NCBI GenBank assembly: GCA_949710005.1
Contig: OX453284.1
Location: 5,424,235 to 5,488,234, forward strand
DNA length: 64,000 nucleotides
Direction: 5' to 3'
Source: Ricordea florida
Lineage: Eukaryota > Cnidaria > Anthozoa > Corallimorpharia > Ricordeidae
Position 1 is the stretch's first letter. Every line of letters starts with the position of its first letter. Made by a program: the position numbers and the translations under genes. This document shows, piece by piece, positions 14,501 through 25,870 of this stretch. Below the pieces are notes generated by a model, which searched no databases, was not told where the DNA came from, and saw only the letters and a program-made list of their open reading frames with translations.

Positions 14501-17010
14501 TTTCAACCCTAGTTCAGTAGTATAAGGACACACTAATTGTGAGGTTAACGATAACAGGGAAGGTTTGAAATTCCGCTACAACAGAATAAAATGTCTGTTT
14601 TCAGGAGGTGTCCTGTTAGTAGTAATGGAAATTAATAAATACTCTTAGAATATTTTTTTCACATACTAAAAAAATCCACAGAATCAGAAAGGCAATCATG
14701 GAGGTAATTTAAAGCCTTTCAGAATAAACTGTTCTATTGTCGTTCAGTATTTTGGGATAGCACTATGTCGTTTCCTTAGACAAAAAACTTACTCCACACT
14801 GTATCTCTCCACCCAGGTGTATAGATAGGTACCAGCGATATAATGCTGGGGGACACGCATCCCACTCAGGGAGGCAGGGAGTGCAGGGGGGTGGGGGGTT
14901 AGTAAGAACACTCCCAGGTGCTCCATGCTTCTGAAATTGTCTGCACCTATACCTTTCACCTACCTTGACAGTACACTATGCCATAAGCCAAATCACAGGG
15001 TTTGGTTAATTCAGTGTTGAATAGTCACAATGTAATCTGTCTAGAGAACCCCATCTCCCCACAAATATTGAAGGCAAAATTGTTTACCCCTCTTTGGCCT
15101 ACAATATGCAACCTAACTGTATACCCCATACTTTGCCAACAAATACAGATTACTTGGCAAATTTTGTAATTGCAAAATATGCTACTGTCTTGCAATGTAA
15201 ATTCATTACATGTACTTGTAACTGACCTATATCTGTAATTCAGTCTTTGGCTGTGAAAGGCGTCAATAAACATATTAAATTATCCATCTAACAACGCACC
15301 CTGTAACTTCTTCTGTCACTGTATGCTCCACCTGTAATCTGGCATTCACCTCCATAAAGAAATGGTTTCCTTCCGTATCTAACAAGAACTCGACAGTGCC
15401 AGCATTTTCATAGCCAACTGTCTTGCACAACTTTATGGCATCATCTGCCATTTTCTGTCGAATGACAGGATCCAGCTGAGGAGCAGGTGCAATCTCAACA
15501 ATCTTCTGGTGACGCCTCTGAACTGAACAGTCTCTTTCATACAGATGAACAACATTGCCATAAGAGTCACCCATAACTTGCACTTCAATATGCCTTGGTT
15601 TATCTGTAGAAATTAGAATTCAATGGAGAAAAAAAGGTCAGACAATGATGAAACATTGAATAAAAGTGAAAAGTGAAATGTTACGTTGACATCATTGTAA
15701 ATATCATTCACCATACAAATTACAATCACTGGGCTTGATATCTACAGGAGTAAGAGTATTAAACAATAAAATGAAATGGTCAATAACAATTCTGTGCTCA
15801 AGCAATAAATGCTTACCAACAAATTTTTCAATGAACATTGAACCATCACCAAAGGCAGCATGTGCTTCATTACTCGCCAACTTAAAGAACTCCTCTACAT
15901 CTTCCAAGTTGTGGATGACCCTCATGCCACGCCCACCTCCCCCATATGCCGCCTTAGTAATAACTGGTAAACCATGCTCCAGGCAGAATGCTTTCGCCTC
16001 TTCTGGTGTTTTGATTGGATTTTCCGTACCAGGAACAACAGGTACCCCAGCATTCATAGCCACTCTTCGAGCCTCCACCTTGTCCCCCATCAGCTTTACA
16101 ATTGCTGGAGAAGGACCAATAAACAGAACACCATTCTTGACACAGGCTTCTGCAAAGTTTGCTCTTTCTGAGAGGAATCCGTAGCCAGGATGAATAGCAT
16201 CACACTCAGTTTCCTAAAGAGAAGGCAGCAAAATGGAACAATCATAATGCATAGAACTAAATGCTTCAAGTGTTTGCTCACAGGTTAAATCATACAAATT
16301 ATACTGTGCTTGCAATGTATATAATTTCATACCTTTTACCCTCTAGTTCTTCTTTATAGACAACCATTTCAATACCAAAGTTGATCAGTATGCAAATTCT
16401 CCTTTCAGTATCAAAATGACATCAACCATACTGTCTCTAATATTAACTGAGGTATTTCATTAGATGCTTGTTGAATAAGGACTGTACCTTACCAGTGTCA
16501 GGGGGTCTGAGGCAGCTAACTATTGTCTTCATTATCCAAATTATCAAAACTGTTTCATGCTGGGCATTTCACAATTTTGCTTTGGGCTTCAGACTCACAA
16601 CAATAATTTTTACTATAGAGCAACTTTGTCCCAGACTTACAATCACACACCTTTGCTATCTTGATGATTTCTGGAATATTTAGATACGCAGCCACTGGGG
16701 GCATTCCCTTGCCAATGAGATAAGCCTCATCAGCTTTCTGTCTGTGCATAAGATGGGCATCCTGCTCAGAATAAATAGCTACTGTTCTGATCTGAGCCTC
16801 AGCAGCTGCGCGGAAAACTCTGATGGCAATTTCCCCTCGATTAGCTACCAGTAACTTCTTAATCTCAGATCTTCTGGGCTCAGCTGATTTGTGCTCCTGG
16901 AAAAGTTTGTTGCCTGCATGGAGATAGCGACACGTGGACCATACTCCAGTGGAGGAGCTAAACTGCTGCTGAATAACTGTCTTAAGACGGGATGCATTTA
17001 CTCGAAACAT
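2570..17010 (-). CDS. PC: Pyruvate carboxylase, mitochondrial (complete, 15 coding exons)
   Basis: Biotin-dependent enzyme that makes oxaloacetate from pyruvate, bicarbonate and ATP in the mitochondrial matrix. Coding exons: 17010-16651, 16213-15817, 15603-15300, 13629-13467, 13183-13001, 12262-12038, 11394-11148, 10594-10359, 9582-9421, 8813-8564, 8178-7934, 6478-6299, 5698-5602, 4130-3835, 2827-2570. All introns are GT-AG, phases agree, and the joined frame is 1200 residues (human about 1178). An Arg/Ser-rich N-terminus suits a transit peptide. Biotin carboxylase: ATP-grasp loop [10 protein letters not shown] near 210-219. Carboxyltransferase: TTFRDAHQS with metal Asp590, carbamylated-type Lys759, metal His789/His791 in HVHTHDT, and [13 protein letters not shown]. 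The C-terminal biotinyl domain has AMKM with Lys1163. Active-site residues keep a constant +18 offset from human numbering, so nothing is missing. A 5' UTR acceptor lies at 17058-17059. Introns carry many repeats. Identity is essentially certain. Confidence 0.97.
4231..4366. repeat. 17-bp tandem repeat, 8 copies
   Basis: Unit ACGGTCACCTCGATAAT repeats head-to-tail eight times almost without change; the last copy is degenerate. The unit matches the subterminal sequence of the Tigger-like element that holds it, so the array probably grew from the element's own end. Confidence 0.9.
4678..4812. repeat. 19-bp tandem repeat, about 7 copies
   Basis: Degenerate head-to-tail copies of GACACTAAGCTAGGTTTAA inside the same Tigger-like element. 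Single-base differences between units show it is older than the 17-bp array. Confidence 0.8.
5145..5381 (+). mobile_element. tRNA-derived SINE with 11-bp target duplication
   Basis: Begins with a tRNA-like head carrying an A-box-like GTAGTGTAGTGG and a B-box-like GAGTTCGAGCC about 45 bases later. It is flanked by ACCTACTCAAT at 5134-5144 and 5382-5392, a clean duplication. There is no open frame. A 3' fragment of the same family lies at about 14800-14960. It sits in the PC intron between exons 13 and 14. Confidence 0.75.
6586..6985. repeat. Dispersed repeat, copy 1 (PC intron 11)
   Basis: Shares long near-identical stretches with 63175-63608, including the ends (AAAAGCGGAGCTCCTCACAC and GCTGTGGAGCTCCGCTA) and a middle segment containing TATGGCCGCCATGTTGGGGC. 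The terminal AGCGGAGCTCC is inverted at the other end, suggesting a MITE. Copy 2 differs in a central part and carries an expanded GTC run. No coding capacity. Confidence 0.7.
7352..7552. mobile_element. MITE with TTAA flanks (piggyBac-like)
   Basis: A 201-bp segment bounded by TTAA at 7348-7351 and 7553-7556. It starts CCCTTCAAGACCC and ends GGAGCCCAAAGGG, so the outermost CCCTT/AAGGG are inverted. TTAA duplication with CCC...GGG ends is the piggyBac signature, and the right end resembles the ends of the intact element at 51574-54113. It is non-coding. Downstream to about 7790 there are three more diverged copies of its right end with the following GTTTGGTTCTGTT words, as a loose tandem array. 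Confidence 0.55.
8971..9072. repeat. 25-bp tandem repeat, 4 copies
   Basis: CTGTAC words occur at 8982, 9007, 9032 and 9057, giving a 25-bp period with unit CGCTCGTTTTTTCTGTAC plus seven bases. Intronic (PC intron 9). The open frames across it are repeat artefacts. Confidence 0.9.
9909..10202. mobile_element. Harbinger-like MITE, copy A
   Basis: Terminal inverted repeat GGGACGGACCATTAGAAAAG plus further matching bases at both ends, flanked by TTA at 9906-9908 and 10203-10205. A 3-bp TTA duplication is typical of PIF/Harbinger elements. The interior is a run of T-rich copies of GCATGAATTTTTTT-type words. Near-identical copy at 54466-54746; a diverged relative at 49508-49701. Confidence 0.75.
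13977..14139 (-). CDS. Possible first exon of a transposon-derived protein
   Basis: An ATG at 14139 opens a basic frame starting [17 protein letters not shown], ending at a GTACAA donor after 13977. [10 protein letters not shown] resembles the N-termini of hAT/ZMYM-type transposon proteins in animals and fits a PCNA-interacting box (Q-x-x-L-x-x-F). It lies inside PC intron 3 on the sense strand, within repeat-like sequence (about 13690-14515) whose two ends share GTAGCCGG words. No following exon was found, so it is probably a remnant. Confidence 0.25.
14800..14960 (+). repeat. SINE 3' fragment
   Basis: Carries ACCAGCGATA and CCAGGTGCTCCATGCTTCTG words in the same order as the 3' half of the SINE at 5145-5381, with a G-run insertion. 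The tRNA-like head is not recognisable. PC intron 3. Confidence 0.45.
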
Positions 17011-18738
17011 TTTTGACAAACTATGTGATCAAGAGAGGTTCCACATCAATTTTCAATCTGAAAAAGAAATTCAATTTGAGAGATGAATACACAGCAAGAA
17101 AAAAGTCAAAGCATTGGTTTGAAAATTTTAAAGGAGTTCCCACTGTTATGGCAAAATCTCAGACTGCAAGGATGTGACTCGTTCTTTAGTTAACATGATG
17201 ACAGCTTTTCTATGACAGGGTTCTTCACATGATCTTCCCATCTTACCATAGTGTTTAACCATGAGGGAAACAACAAAGCAGTCGAATGTTTCAGTCTGTT
17301 ATATAGACTTGTAAAAGGAGTAGAAAATAATCCTCTTAAAAGCAGTATAAAAGAGTCTTGTTTACATTTGAGTGCAGATGGATTACACCTAATCAAAATG
17401 CCTGCCAAAACCAGAAGCCAAGGCATTGTCTAGTCAAATGTCTAGACTACCATATTGACTGCAAAAATTATCCACATTTAGAAACTTGTTAAGAATTTCT
17501 TGTCAGCTTTTGATTCTCAAAACTTTCAAAATGAATAGGAAATTAGCCAGCTGAAAACCTGTTTCTCTTTAACTTATAAGCCAGTGTTCACCTTGAAGTT
17601 ACAACTACTGCACTACAATTTAACAACAAGAAACATACAAAGTAAGATCAACTCATTGACAGCTTTCTAGCCGTACATTTACTCTCTGAATGTCAAATTT
17701 CACAATTTCAAAAAAAAAAACAGCATAAAATCAAAACAAAACCAAAACCCATAAAACAGCTCTACATCTTTTATACAATAAATACCAGAGGTTTATAGAA
17801 ATAATAACTGTGGTGTTAAATTTAGAGAAATTTATTGCATCTCTACCTGCTGAACAGAACACAATGTTGAGGTCGGATTCTAAGATTAAGTGAAACTGAA
17901 TCGTGGAATATTAGGTCAAACGTTAATCGATGTTTGATTCCAAACAGATATAAAGTACAGTTCAGTTTATGATGCTAACAAGGCCCAGTGATATGTTGGG
18001 GGTCATACATAAAATATGAAACTCAAAGTCAATTACCTCATGAAACCAATGAAGTTTGCCCTGAGAGAATCGAAAACAATAGAGAGACTTTTATTTTCGT
18101 CCTTCTATTTTCATTAATTTTACTAAAGGAAAACATAAAACAGGTTTTTAGTCTCAACATGCACGGATGGGCCAAAACACAACGCCCTTTCATTGCCAAA
18201 ATTGCCAGCTGTGTCAAAATTTGCCGTGGGTCCCAAATAAGAAAATGGTTATAAACTATGACGACAATAATTTTACATCTTAAGGTCCCAAGACCAAAAC
18301 ATATCTGTTTTGCAATATGTTTTGAACACGTGTAAGGCTAGAAATAGTCTAAAAAAACAATCATACCAAATTAATATGTATATAAGCTCTCATGAGGGAT
18401 CAGCTGAAATCTAGCTTATTAGACCTCAGCAGCCTAGCTACTAGCTCGAAAAGGTTCCTTTGAGCGATAACCACACCCTAAAAACACTGAAACAGGACGA
18501 CTCCAAAATAAACTGGATTCAAGGCATGGAAAATCAAAGAGAGAATTAAGTTACGCTACGTTATTTAGCAAACTGCGTTAAGTTTTGTAGTTTTGAGCGA
18601 AAGGCAGAAACATCCAAGCGCTAAAATTTCATAAAGAAACCCACTGCGGAAACAAAAAATCGGCGACGCTTATTCCTACATGGAAAGGTCGACATTCACC
18701 AAAAGCTTGAAGTAAATAAAATATTATAAAAACTTACC

Positions 18739-18968
18739 ACGGTACTCCACCGTACCGTTGTGTACAGTACAGAAGCACTGCTCGCAGTATGGAAGAAATG
18801 ATCACACGCACGCAAATCGTCTTGTGAGCCCGCAAGAGGTTGTTGATGACTGTATACGGAGACACCTGGAACCAGTCAACATGGACATGGACACGGAATC
18901 CAATATGGCGGATACGCGCAGTTCGTGGAAGTCTTCAGGAAATTCTTCAATAGAGAATATGATGTAGA
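18739..18968. promoter_or_regulatory. Shared head-to-head promoter region of PC and TAF6L
   Basis: A minus-strand GTGGTAAGTT donor at 18738/18737 marks the end of a 5' non-coding PC exon. The matching acceptor (TTTCTTTTTCAG) lies just before 17057, 47 bases upstream of the PC start codon. On the other strand the TAF6L start codon is at 18969. Both transcripts must therefore start within roughly 230 bases of each other, a bidirectional promoter. CCAATATGGCGG at about 18900 resembles the YY1-type ATGGCGG motif often near start sites. No TATA box is evident. Start sites are inferred. Confidence 0.55.
18881..18967 (+). CDS. Upstream ORF in the TAF6L leader (28 codons)
   Basis: An ATG in good context (AAC before, G after) opens a 28-residue frame ending in TAG at 18965-18967, one base before the TAF6L ATG and in a different frame. 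If the transcript starts upstream of 18881, this uORF would control TAF6L translation by re-initiation. The transcription start is unknown, and the peptide itself is not recognised. Confidence 0.35.
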   Translation: MDMDTESNMADTRSSWKSSGNSSIENMM

Positions 18969-21900
18969 ATGGCTGAAGATAGTAAATTTGCTATTGTCTG
19001 CCCGAAGTCTGTTAAGTTATATGCTGAAGCTGTTGGCACACAGGGTTTGACCGACAACCTTGCCATTTCATTGGCTGAAGATGTGACATACAGACTTCGC
19101 GAGGTTCTTCAGGTATACAAGAACAAACTGAATTCTCGGTAGAATTGCAAGTGCACAGTTCTCTTGATTAATTGATTTGTAGTAATTATGTCAGCAACAG
19201 TGCCGTATTATTTTATTGATCGCGCTCACTAGGGTTGGTGCCCGTTAGTCGATGTCAGTTTTAATTTAATAACAAATAGATTTCGAATAATAAAAATACC
19301 CTCTTTTCCAGCATGCTAGCCAGTTTATGAAGCATGCCAAAAGACGACGGCTCACCACTGAAGATTTTAACAAAGCCTTGCTACGCACTAGTACAGAGGT
19401 TTGGGAACATTTGTTACTACTATATTGTTGCCTTTTTACTGATTTTGATTGTAACAGTATTGTGGTAGGTGTCTTAGGCTGAACCAAGGAATCCAGAGAC
19501 AGGGGGGGTGGTATGCAACCCTTACATCATTCTATATATCACTAGTAAAAAAAAAGAAATTGAATGCACCTCAGTAAACCACACAAGCAATGACACTACA
19601 ATAATGGAGAGGGAGAATCACAAGGGCTTGTTTCTAAGAGTGACTGAAAGGAAACAAGGTTGCTTTTTACTCAGTGTCTCAACAATTTATTTTGGAACTT
19701 CTTGTAGCACTTAACAAAGGAACTGTGATATATAGAGACTGAATGAAATTAAAGGCTTTAAAGAGTTGTTTGGTATCCCAAGCAGACTGTCAAAGGAGTG
19801 GTTGCAGTTGGGTAGATGCATGTGGATGTAACATATATGTGGGATGAAAGAGGCAGTGCAGGGCAACTGTAGACCCATCCTTTTTTTACTCTTGCAGCCT
19901 ATCTATGGCTATGGGTCTTTGGATGATACAACATTTCGTAGTGTTTCAACTAGAGAAGGGGAAATTTTTTACATAGAAGAGAAAGAAATTGGAACAAGGG
20001 AGCTGGCAATGAGCTCAGCAATACCAACTGATCCTGGAAAGATAACAGTTAAAGGTAATCAACTTGTGAATTAAATATAGTGTATTGTTGATCAATAGCA
20101 TAATTTTATAAAGTATCTTGTACTGCTTGTAACTAAACATTGACCTACTTAATCTGGTTTTACCCACTAAACATTAAGTCATGCAAAAATTTTACAATAA
20201 TAATAATAATCAAATAATAATAATATTATATCTCTCAGTTAATATGCGCACTGTGATTGGTCAATTTAGTGGGCTGTACGTAACTGTACGGCCTGCTAAA
20301 TTCAAAAGTTTGTTTTGAGATATAATAAATATCTTACAAACCTCGTTTTCTCGGTCCGTACTGTAAGTTACGGATCCTTATTTTCCGCTTGTATTTATGG
20401 CCTGTGTGCTTCGTGCTTGGGCCATAAATCAGAGCGGAAAAACTGAGTCCATAACTTACAGTACGGACCTCAAATTTGGTTAGTCAGAGTCATTTATTGT
20501 TCATGCTACAAAGGTTGAGCATCTTTCCTTGATATCAATTTACAGAAACATAATCTTCACTTGCAGCATATTGGCTCTCTTTAGAGGGTTCTCAGCCACC
20601 AGGAAACCAGATTCAGCAAATGTCCGGTAAGAAGTAGTTGTCAGTAATAAAGTTACGTTACATTATTGTAATATTATTACATTATTATATGGCTACACAA
20701 TGCTCTGATTGGCTGCTGAGCAGACAAGATTTTCTTGTAATGACCAGGCATTATGAAAATTTTTTTTGATATAGATAAGAGTTGTCACATTTTCACAGAA
20801 ATGTTTTTTCTGTCAATTCTGGTTTCAATTGTATGTTCAGGTTAGTTTCAGTTCAGTGAACATGACTTCAAATGACCTTTTGCAAGTGCAAGCAGATATT
20901 GAAAAACCCTTTCAGTTTTTTTGCCAGTGCTAAAAAGGCCATGTAATAAATAACTTATTTATCTCGTCAGTTTGGTCATTGCAAGGAAATCTTAGGCCTT
21001 GGTCCAGGCTTTCCTTGTCATGACCTCAGTCTTGGTTAATAAGTAGTATATGTTAATTGAATACCCATCCTATTACCTAATAATTCTCTTTGTTATACTG
21101 CAGGTAGAGTCAGTAATACTAGTGATAGTGGAGCTGTGCCACAGCCCCTTTCAGAAGTAAGTACAAAATTACCTAATAGTTACCTGTAAGTGACAACATT
21201 CTGTGGATGAGTAGCAACAAGAACAAGAACGGCTATTTGCTACCTCATTGTTGACAAACAAAACAAATTCATCAAATTTGTTTGCGCTGCTTTTGCACAA
21301 TATTCTGTATAAATCATTTTACGGAAATCGAATAGGGAGGAAAAGTGACAGTTCCAAAGCAGTACCACATTAGAAAATTGCTCTTTCTTTCTTTCATATA
21401 GGCCAGTCTGAGCTATTATGAACAGATTACAAAGGCTGTTATGGGGAATGAGGAACAGTGTCGCAAAGTGAGTAACACAAAAACCTTAAGGTTAAAATGT
21501 TTTTCAAACCTCTGATTTAATAGTAACAGTGTGAAATGTGTATTATGGTCCTGCATTTCAGGTCGCACTAAGTGATCTTAAGACAAATCCAAAGATATCA
21601 ACCCTGTTGGCATATTTTGTGAACTTCATCGCTTCAGGTGTAAGTAAAAGAAATATGTTGTGGTGCGCATTTCAAATTTGATTGTTTTATGATTATTATA
21701 ATTGTTATTACTATGATTATGATTGTTTATTATTATTATTTAAAATTATCATTATTGCTTTGTTGGCTTTGCAACATCTGTGTGTTTATGTTACTTACCT
21801 GTAGTAGTAGTTTTGTTGGTAAAATATAATATTGTTTATTTTTTATATTAGGTAAAGTTGTATAGCCACGACTTGGCCCAGCTTAGCAAACTCTTGAGCA

Positions 21901-24900
21901 TGGTTCAATCCCTGATTGACAATCACTCTCTCTTTCTGGAGCCTTATGTGAGTAAGGATGAAACTAACAGCCTGTATGTAATGGAAAAGATTATTATTCA
22001 TAGTGGTAACTTCAATGATAATATAAATTAGTTCTATGGTCTCATGATGGAGTCACTTGGGTGGCGATCCTGACGTTTTGACTGCTTACTGCTAGTTTTC
22101 TTCAGGCGATGGGGTCAACTGTTCCCGGTGCAGCATTATATATCACATTGGTCTGCTGTGATTGGTTCATGTACATTGAGAGGTTAATACTTGAGAGCTA
22201 CTATAGACTATTGAAACTTAGGACATACATAGTTTTAAGCTCCATTTTTCTGACTTACACATTGCAACAAATTTGAATTTACACATACCAATATTTTTGT
22301 GAAATATTCATGATGGAAAACACTGCTTTGAAGGAGCTTTGTCATAAATTTGCTTTTTAATTTAGATTATTGAGAAACCAGATCAAATTGATTAAAAGCA
22401 AAAAATATATTGCTCAATGAATTTTCCCTTGAGTGTCATTGATCATGCTCCTTTATTCATAAAGTTCAGTTTTGAAACAGCACTGACCAATCTACGTCAG
22501 AAACCCTTTTGATTTTTCATTCCAAAATAACATGATGACAACCCACATATTTGTAATGTTTAGTTAACTTTTTTTTTTCAGGTAATCCAGCTTGTAACAT
22601 CAGTCATGTATTGTCTCCTTGAATCACTGGCGGCTTCACTAAACCCAGCCAATGACCACTGGAGACTTAGAGATGAAGCAGCATATATACTTGCTCATAC
22701 CAGCAGGTACAGTGAGGATGCTTTGCAGAACTACCTACATTTCAATGATCAAACTCAACCAACTTCTGGGTTCAAACCAATTTCAGTGCTAGTGGTCTCT
22801 ACAACAGTATTGAAAACTTATGCTGGATTCACAACAACTAAACTTGTTTAGTTAAACTAGGTTTTGAAATTTCACAACAGCCTCCCAAGTGATTAAACTG
22901 AGAAGTTACTTACGTCACTACAACATTACACTACTGACAACACAAAAACTTACAGTACTTACTGTTTACTTACACAAAACCTACATACAGCTAAAATCCT
23001 TTACTTACAATACGGATTACTTACTCTGCGGTTCTTGTTTGAACATTTTAACAGAAAATGCAGCAATCCTGTGAACTACTTGAGGCAGCAGCTTCTAATG
23101 ACACTGCAAGAGGTGCTGCTAGACGACGGGCGGCCATACTGTTCTCATTATGGAGCAATAGTTGGTCTCACTGAGCTGGGAACAGAGGTATCCTCCCTTA
23201 TAAGAAAAAAAAAACATTGAGAAATTCTACATGGATATACCCCTGTCAATGCCTATTTATTTGTATAGAATATTACTGGTAACCTCTATATGCATACTAG
23301 AGGATTTGTCCCTTGCAGTATAAATGCAAATTTGGAAAGTGCAATTTGTATAGGTAATCACATGATTTCAAGTGCAATTTGGGATAAATCAGCACGAGTA
23401 AATTTTTCAAAGGCTAACCAAATTGCACGAGCCTGTAGGGCGAGTGCAATTTGTAGTCTTTGAAAAATTTACGAGTGCTGATTTATCCCAAATTGCACGA
23501 GACAAATCATGTGATTACTTGTTAATAATATACATGCAAAAATTTAATTTCAACTTTCTGCACTCAATTTCAATTTTCTGCACTGTTTGGGATTAATTGA
23601 CGTGCTCTCAGCCAATGAGCATGCTGAAATGTTTGCATGTATATTATTAAGCCTGAAAAAGAACAGCAGGGTTCTCCAGAAGCTCCCTCACGAACAACTA
23701 GTTTAAGAAATGAGTTCCTAAGAGGGATATCAAATATAAATCCACGCTAGTTTATTCAATAAAAGCAACTCCTTGACAGTGGCAAGATAAAAAATCAAAT
23801 AAAACAAAAACATACTGATATCTTTGGGACAGGAGATTCATTTCAATAATTTCTTAGTGGTATGCTTATTTAGCACCCTCCAAATTAATATTTTCTCAAT
23901 GTAGCCCCCCCCCCCCCTCCATCAGAGGGGTTTGCCCCCTCCCATATCTGCACCAAGTGAAAGGCACTCAATGCCTCTTAAATAAACCCAATGCTATCTA
24001 CATGTACTTTCATTCCTTCTCTGTCTACTAGAAATTTTCAGAAGAACCCTGAGAATAGGCTGGAGGAGGATTGAAATCTGCAGCCTTGCAAATACTGGTG
24101 TGCGCTCTACCAGCTGAGCTAAATCAGCCATCTACACTGGGAGCAGGTCAATAAAGGGTTCATATACCGGTGTGCCTCTGTAAAGATTCAAGTATGTATG
24201 AAATAAATCAGTAAGAAATTGTCTTTCATATTGTTTTTTCAGGCTCTGGAACAGTACATCATGCCACATCTGAGGTCATACTGGACCCAGTTGCAGCAGA
24301 TTCTGGAGGACAACAGCCATTCAAACGCTCTTCTTCAAGAGGAGGCATACCAAGTTTATGGAGCTCTTCTGGTATAGATAACTCTCCTGCATTTCTTATT
24401 GATAATATATTCTTATTACCAATGGAATAGGGATATTTCTATTTCTGAAAATTAACCTTGTGATCACACTCACATGTGCATGCATGTAGAACAATGTGCA
24501 TAGGTCTCAGCACTCCACAGAGATTCACTTTTCAATCAACTCTATTTTTTAATTCTGAGTTCAAAACCTGAAAAAATGTAAACATTATCTCAACCTCATG
24601 TCAAAATCGAGAGGAACCAAATTCTGTCAACCCCCCACCTCTCTCTTGACTGCATTTTTAAATAGCCAACTGGTTTGGCTCCAGGAAACTGGCATTCTTA
24701 ACCTTGTTCTGTTTCATTTCACTTATTTGTTTATTTGTGCACTAGTCACTGATAAGGGTAAATAAAAGGCTAATTCCAATTTCATATTTTCAGCAAGCTG
24801 CAGGGTCTCTTTTGAAGTCCAAACAACATGGTCTCCCCATACCCTCCATCGGTTTCCAGGTGAACAATTCTCACCCAGTCCTTCGCAGCAACTTGTCACC

Positions 24901-25579
24901 ATGGGCTGGGCCCAGCATGATGCAACATCAGGCTCCTGTGGCATCATCTCGATCCCGTTCCAGTTCTACCAATCATTCGTCCAATCCCCTTCAGATGTAC
25001 CAACAACTCTACGAAGTCTTTGGCGATGGCCTCGGACCCAGGATTGCACATAACAACTGGCAAGATGCAGCTGTCACAAAAAGCAATATGCTGAGAATAC
25101 AACCATTTGCGCATGCGTATTTCCCACTGCGCCCACTGCAACGAGATGCTAATACTCTGAGGGAACTTATTTGTAAAGCTAAGGAAAAGTTACCACCCCC
25201 AACTACTCAAATAGGGTTCACGAGCACGAAGAAGCGTAGAACTGAACTGTCAACTTATTGTAAAGAGATTGATAGCCAGAGAGATCAGTGTGAACCAAAA
25301 AGGTTTCGTTTGACATTTCAGCCTGTGGTGGAGTCTCTGACAGAGCCTATGCAATTGGATGTCTTTATTAGGAAGCAGCAGTCTTTCACTCGTAGTCCCC
25401 CGCAACGAGGAATCAGTCAAACTGCTAAGACAAACGTTGACCAGGAAGCCAGACAGTGGAAATCAAAGGCAGCTAATACTCCTGTTGCTACTGGGAGTAT
25501 CCGCAGAAGGTTTAGGAAAACAAACACTCCATTTAATAACAGAACAAAATACGATTTTCATTTGGGTGTTTTTCTATAA
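18969..25579 (+). CDS. TAF6L: TAF6-like subunit (TAF6L), complete, 12 coding exons
   Basis: Subunit of SAGA/PCAF-type histone acetyltransferase co-activators. Coding exons: 18969-19112, 19312-19398, 19898-20054, 20567-20626, 21104-21156, 21402-21467, 21562-21639, 21852-21947, 22582-22706, 23055-23187, 24243-24371, 24794-25579; all GT-AG and in phase. The product is 637 residues (human TAF6L about 622). Residues about 8-77 form the TAF6-type histone fold (SLAEDVTYRLREVL, then KHAKRRRLTTEDFNKAL), expected to pair with TAF9. Residues about 160-375 are the helical HEAT-like TAF6 C domain (KVALSDLKTNPKISTLLAYF; LAASLNPANDHWRLRD; HYGAIVGLTELG). The last exon is polar and Ser/Arg-rich with a conserved YQQLYEVFGDGL near 445-456. 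That motif and the HEAT wording favour TAF6L over TAF6. The start has A at -3 and G at +4. Confidence 0.95.
20222..20490. repeat. Palindromic MITE (GGTCCGTACTGTA family), copy 1
   Basis: The words TATATCTCTCAGTTA, TCGGTCCGTACTGTAA and a long inverted pair (TTTATGGCC...GGCCATAAAT; TACTGTAAGTTACGGA and its complement) match the element at 48395-48632 in the same order. TAF6L intron 3. Related inverted elements lie at about 33285-33530 and 37425-37690. Confidence 0.65.
20685..21060. repeat. Dispersed repeat shared with 31413-31735, copy 1
   Basis: GCTCTGATTGGCTGCTGAG, AAGATTTTCTTGTAATGAC, AGTGCTAAAAAGGCCAT and GGTTAATAAGTAGTAT words occur in the same order in both places. TAF6L intron 4. Non-coding. 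Confidence 0.7.
23352..23518. repeat. Long palindrome, MITE-like
   Basis: Arms of about 60 bases at 23352-23413 and 23459-23518 are near-perfect inverted copies (AGTGCAATTTGGGATAAATC and its complement; TTTTTCAAAG and complement). The repeat probably extends beyond these arms in both directions. TAF6L intron 10. Confidence 0.75.
24058..24129 (-). repeat. tRNA-like sequence, probably SINE or tRNA pseudogene
   Basis: Read on the minus strand it has an intact-looking D arm (TTAGCTCAGCTGGTAGAGC) and a 72-base span with complementary GGCTG/CAGCC ends. The anticodon stem does not pair and the T arm is degenerate, so a working tRNA is unlikely. TAF6L intron 10. Confidence 0.45.
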
Positions 25580-25583
25580 TGGA

Positions 25584-25870
25584 CAAAGTACCATTTGCTT
25601 TAGTATACAGAGTGGTTTTCGTTTGTTCATGTTTGGATCATACCATGCAGTGTGAACATTCTTTAGGTACTACTGAACAGTACTAGTGTACTGTGGTACT
25701 GTTTGTTTTTCTATGCAGTGTGGTTCTAACTTCTTCATCTGTGGACCAAACCATGCAGTGTAACCATTCTTTGGAAAGCTACTGAACAGTACTGTACTGT
25801 GGTACTGTTTGTTTTACTATACAGGGTGACTAATTTTTTCATCTGTAGACTAGCCAGTCAATCCTGACCA
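25584..25870 (+). repeat. About 107-bp tandem repeat, array 1 (TAF6L 3' UTR)
   Basis: Starts within five bases of the TAF6L stop codon and contains about 2.5 diverged units with the words CAGTACTGTACTGTGGTACT, GTTTGTTTTACTATACAG and CCATGCAGTGT. The same unit forms arrays at 54841-55120 (reverse orientation), about 61800-62040 and 63620-64000. Most of the presumed TAF6L 3' UTR consists of it. Confidence 0.75.

Noticed and set aside
24058-24129. Functional tRNA gene
   Set aside because: The D arm looks right, but the anticodon stem does not pair and the T arm is degenerate.
24723-24947. Minus-strand frames over the last TAF6L exon (also 24944-25141)
   Set aside because: Shadows of the TAF6L coding exon.
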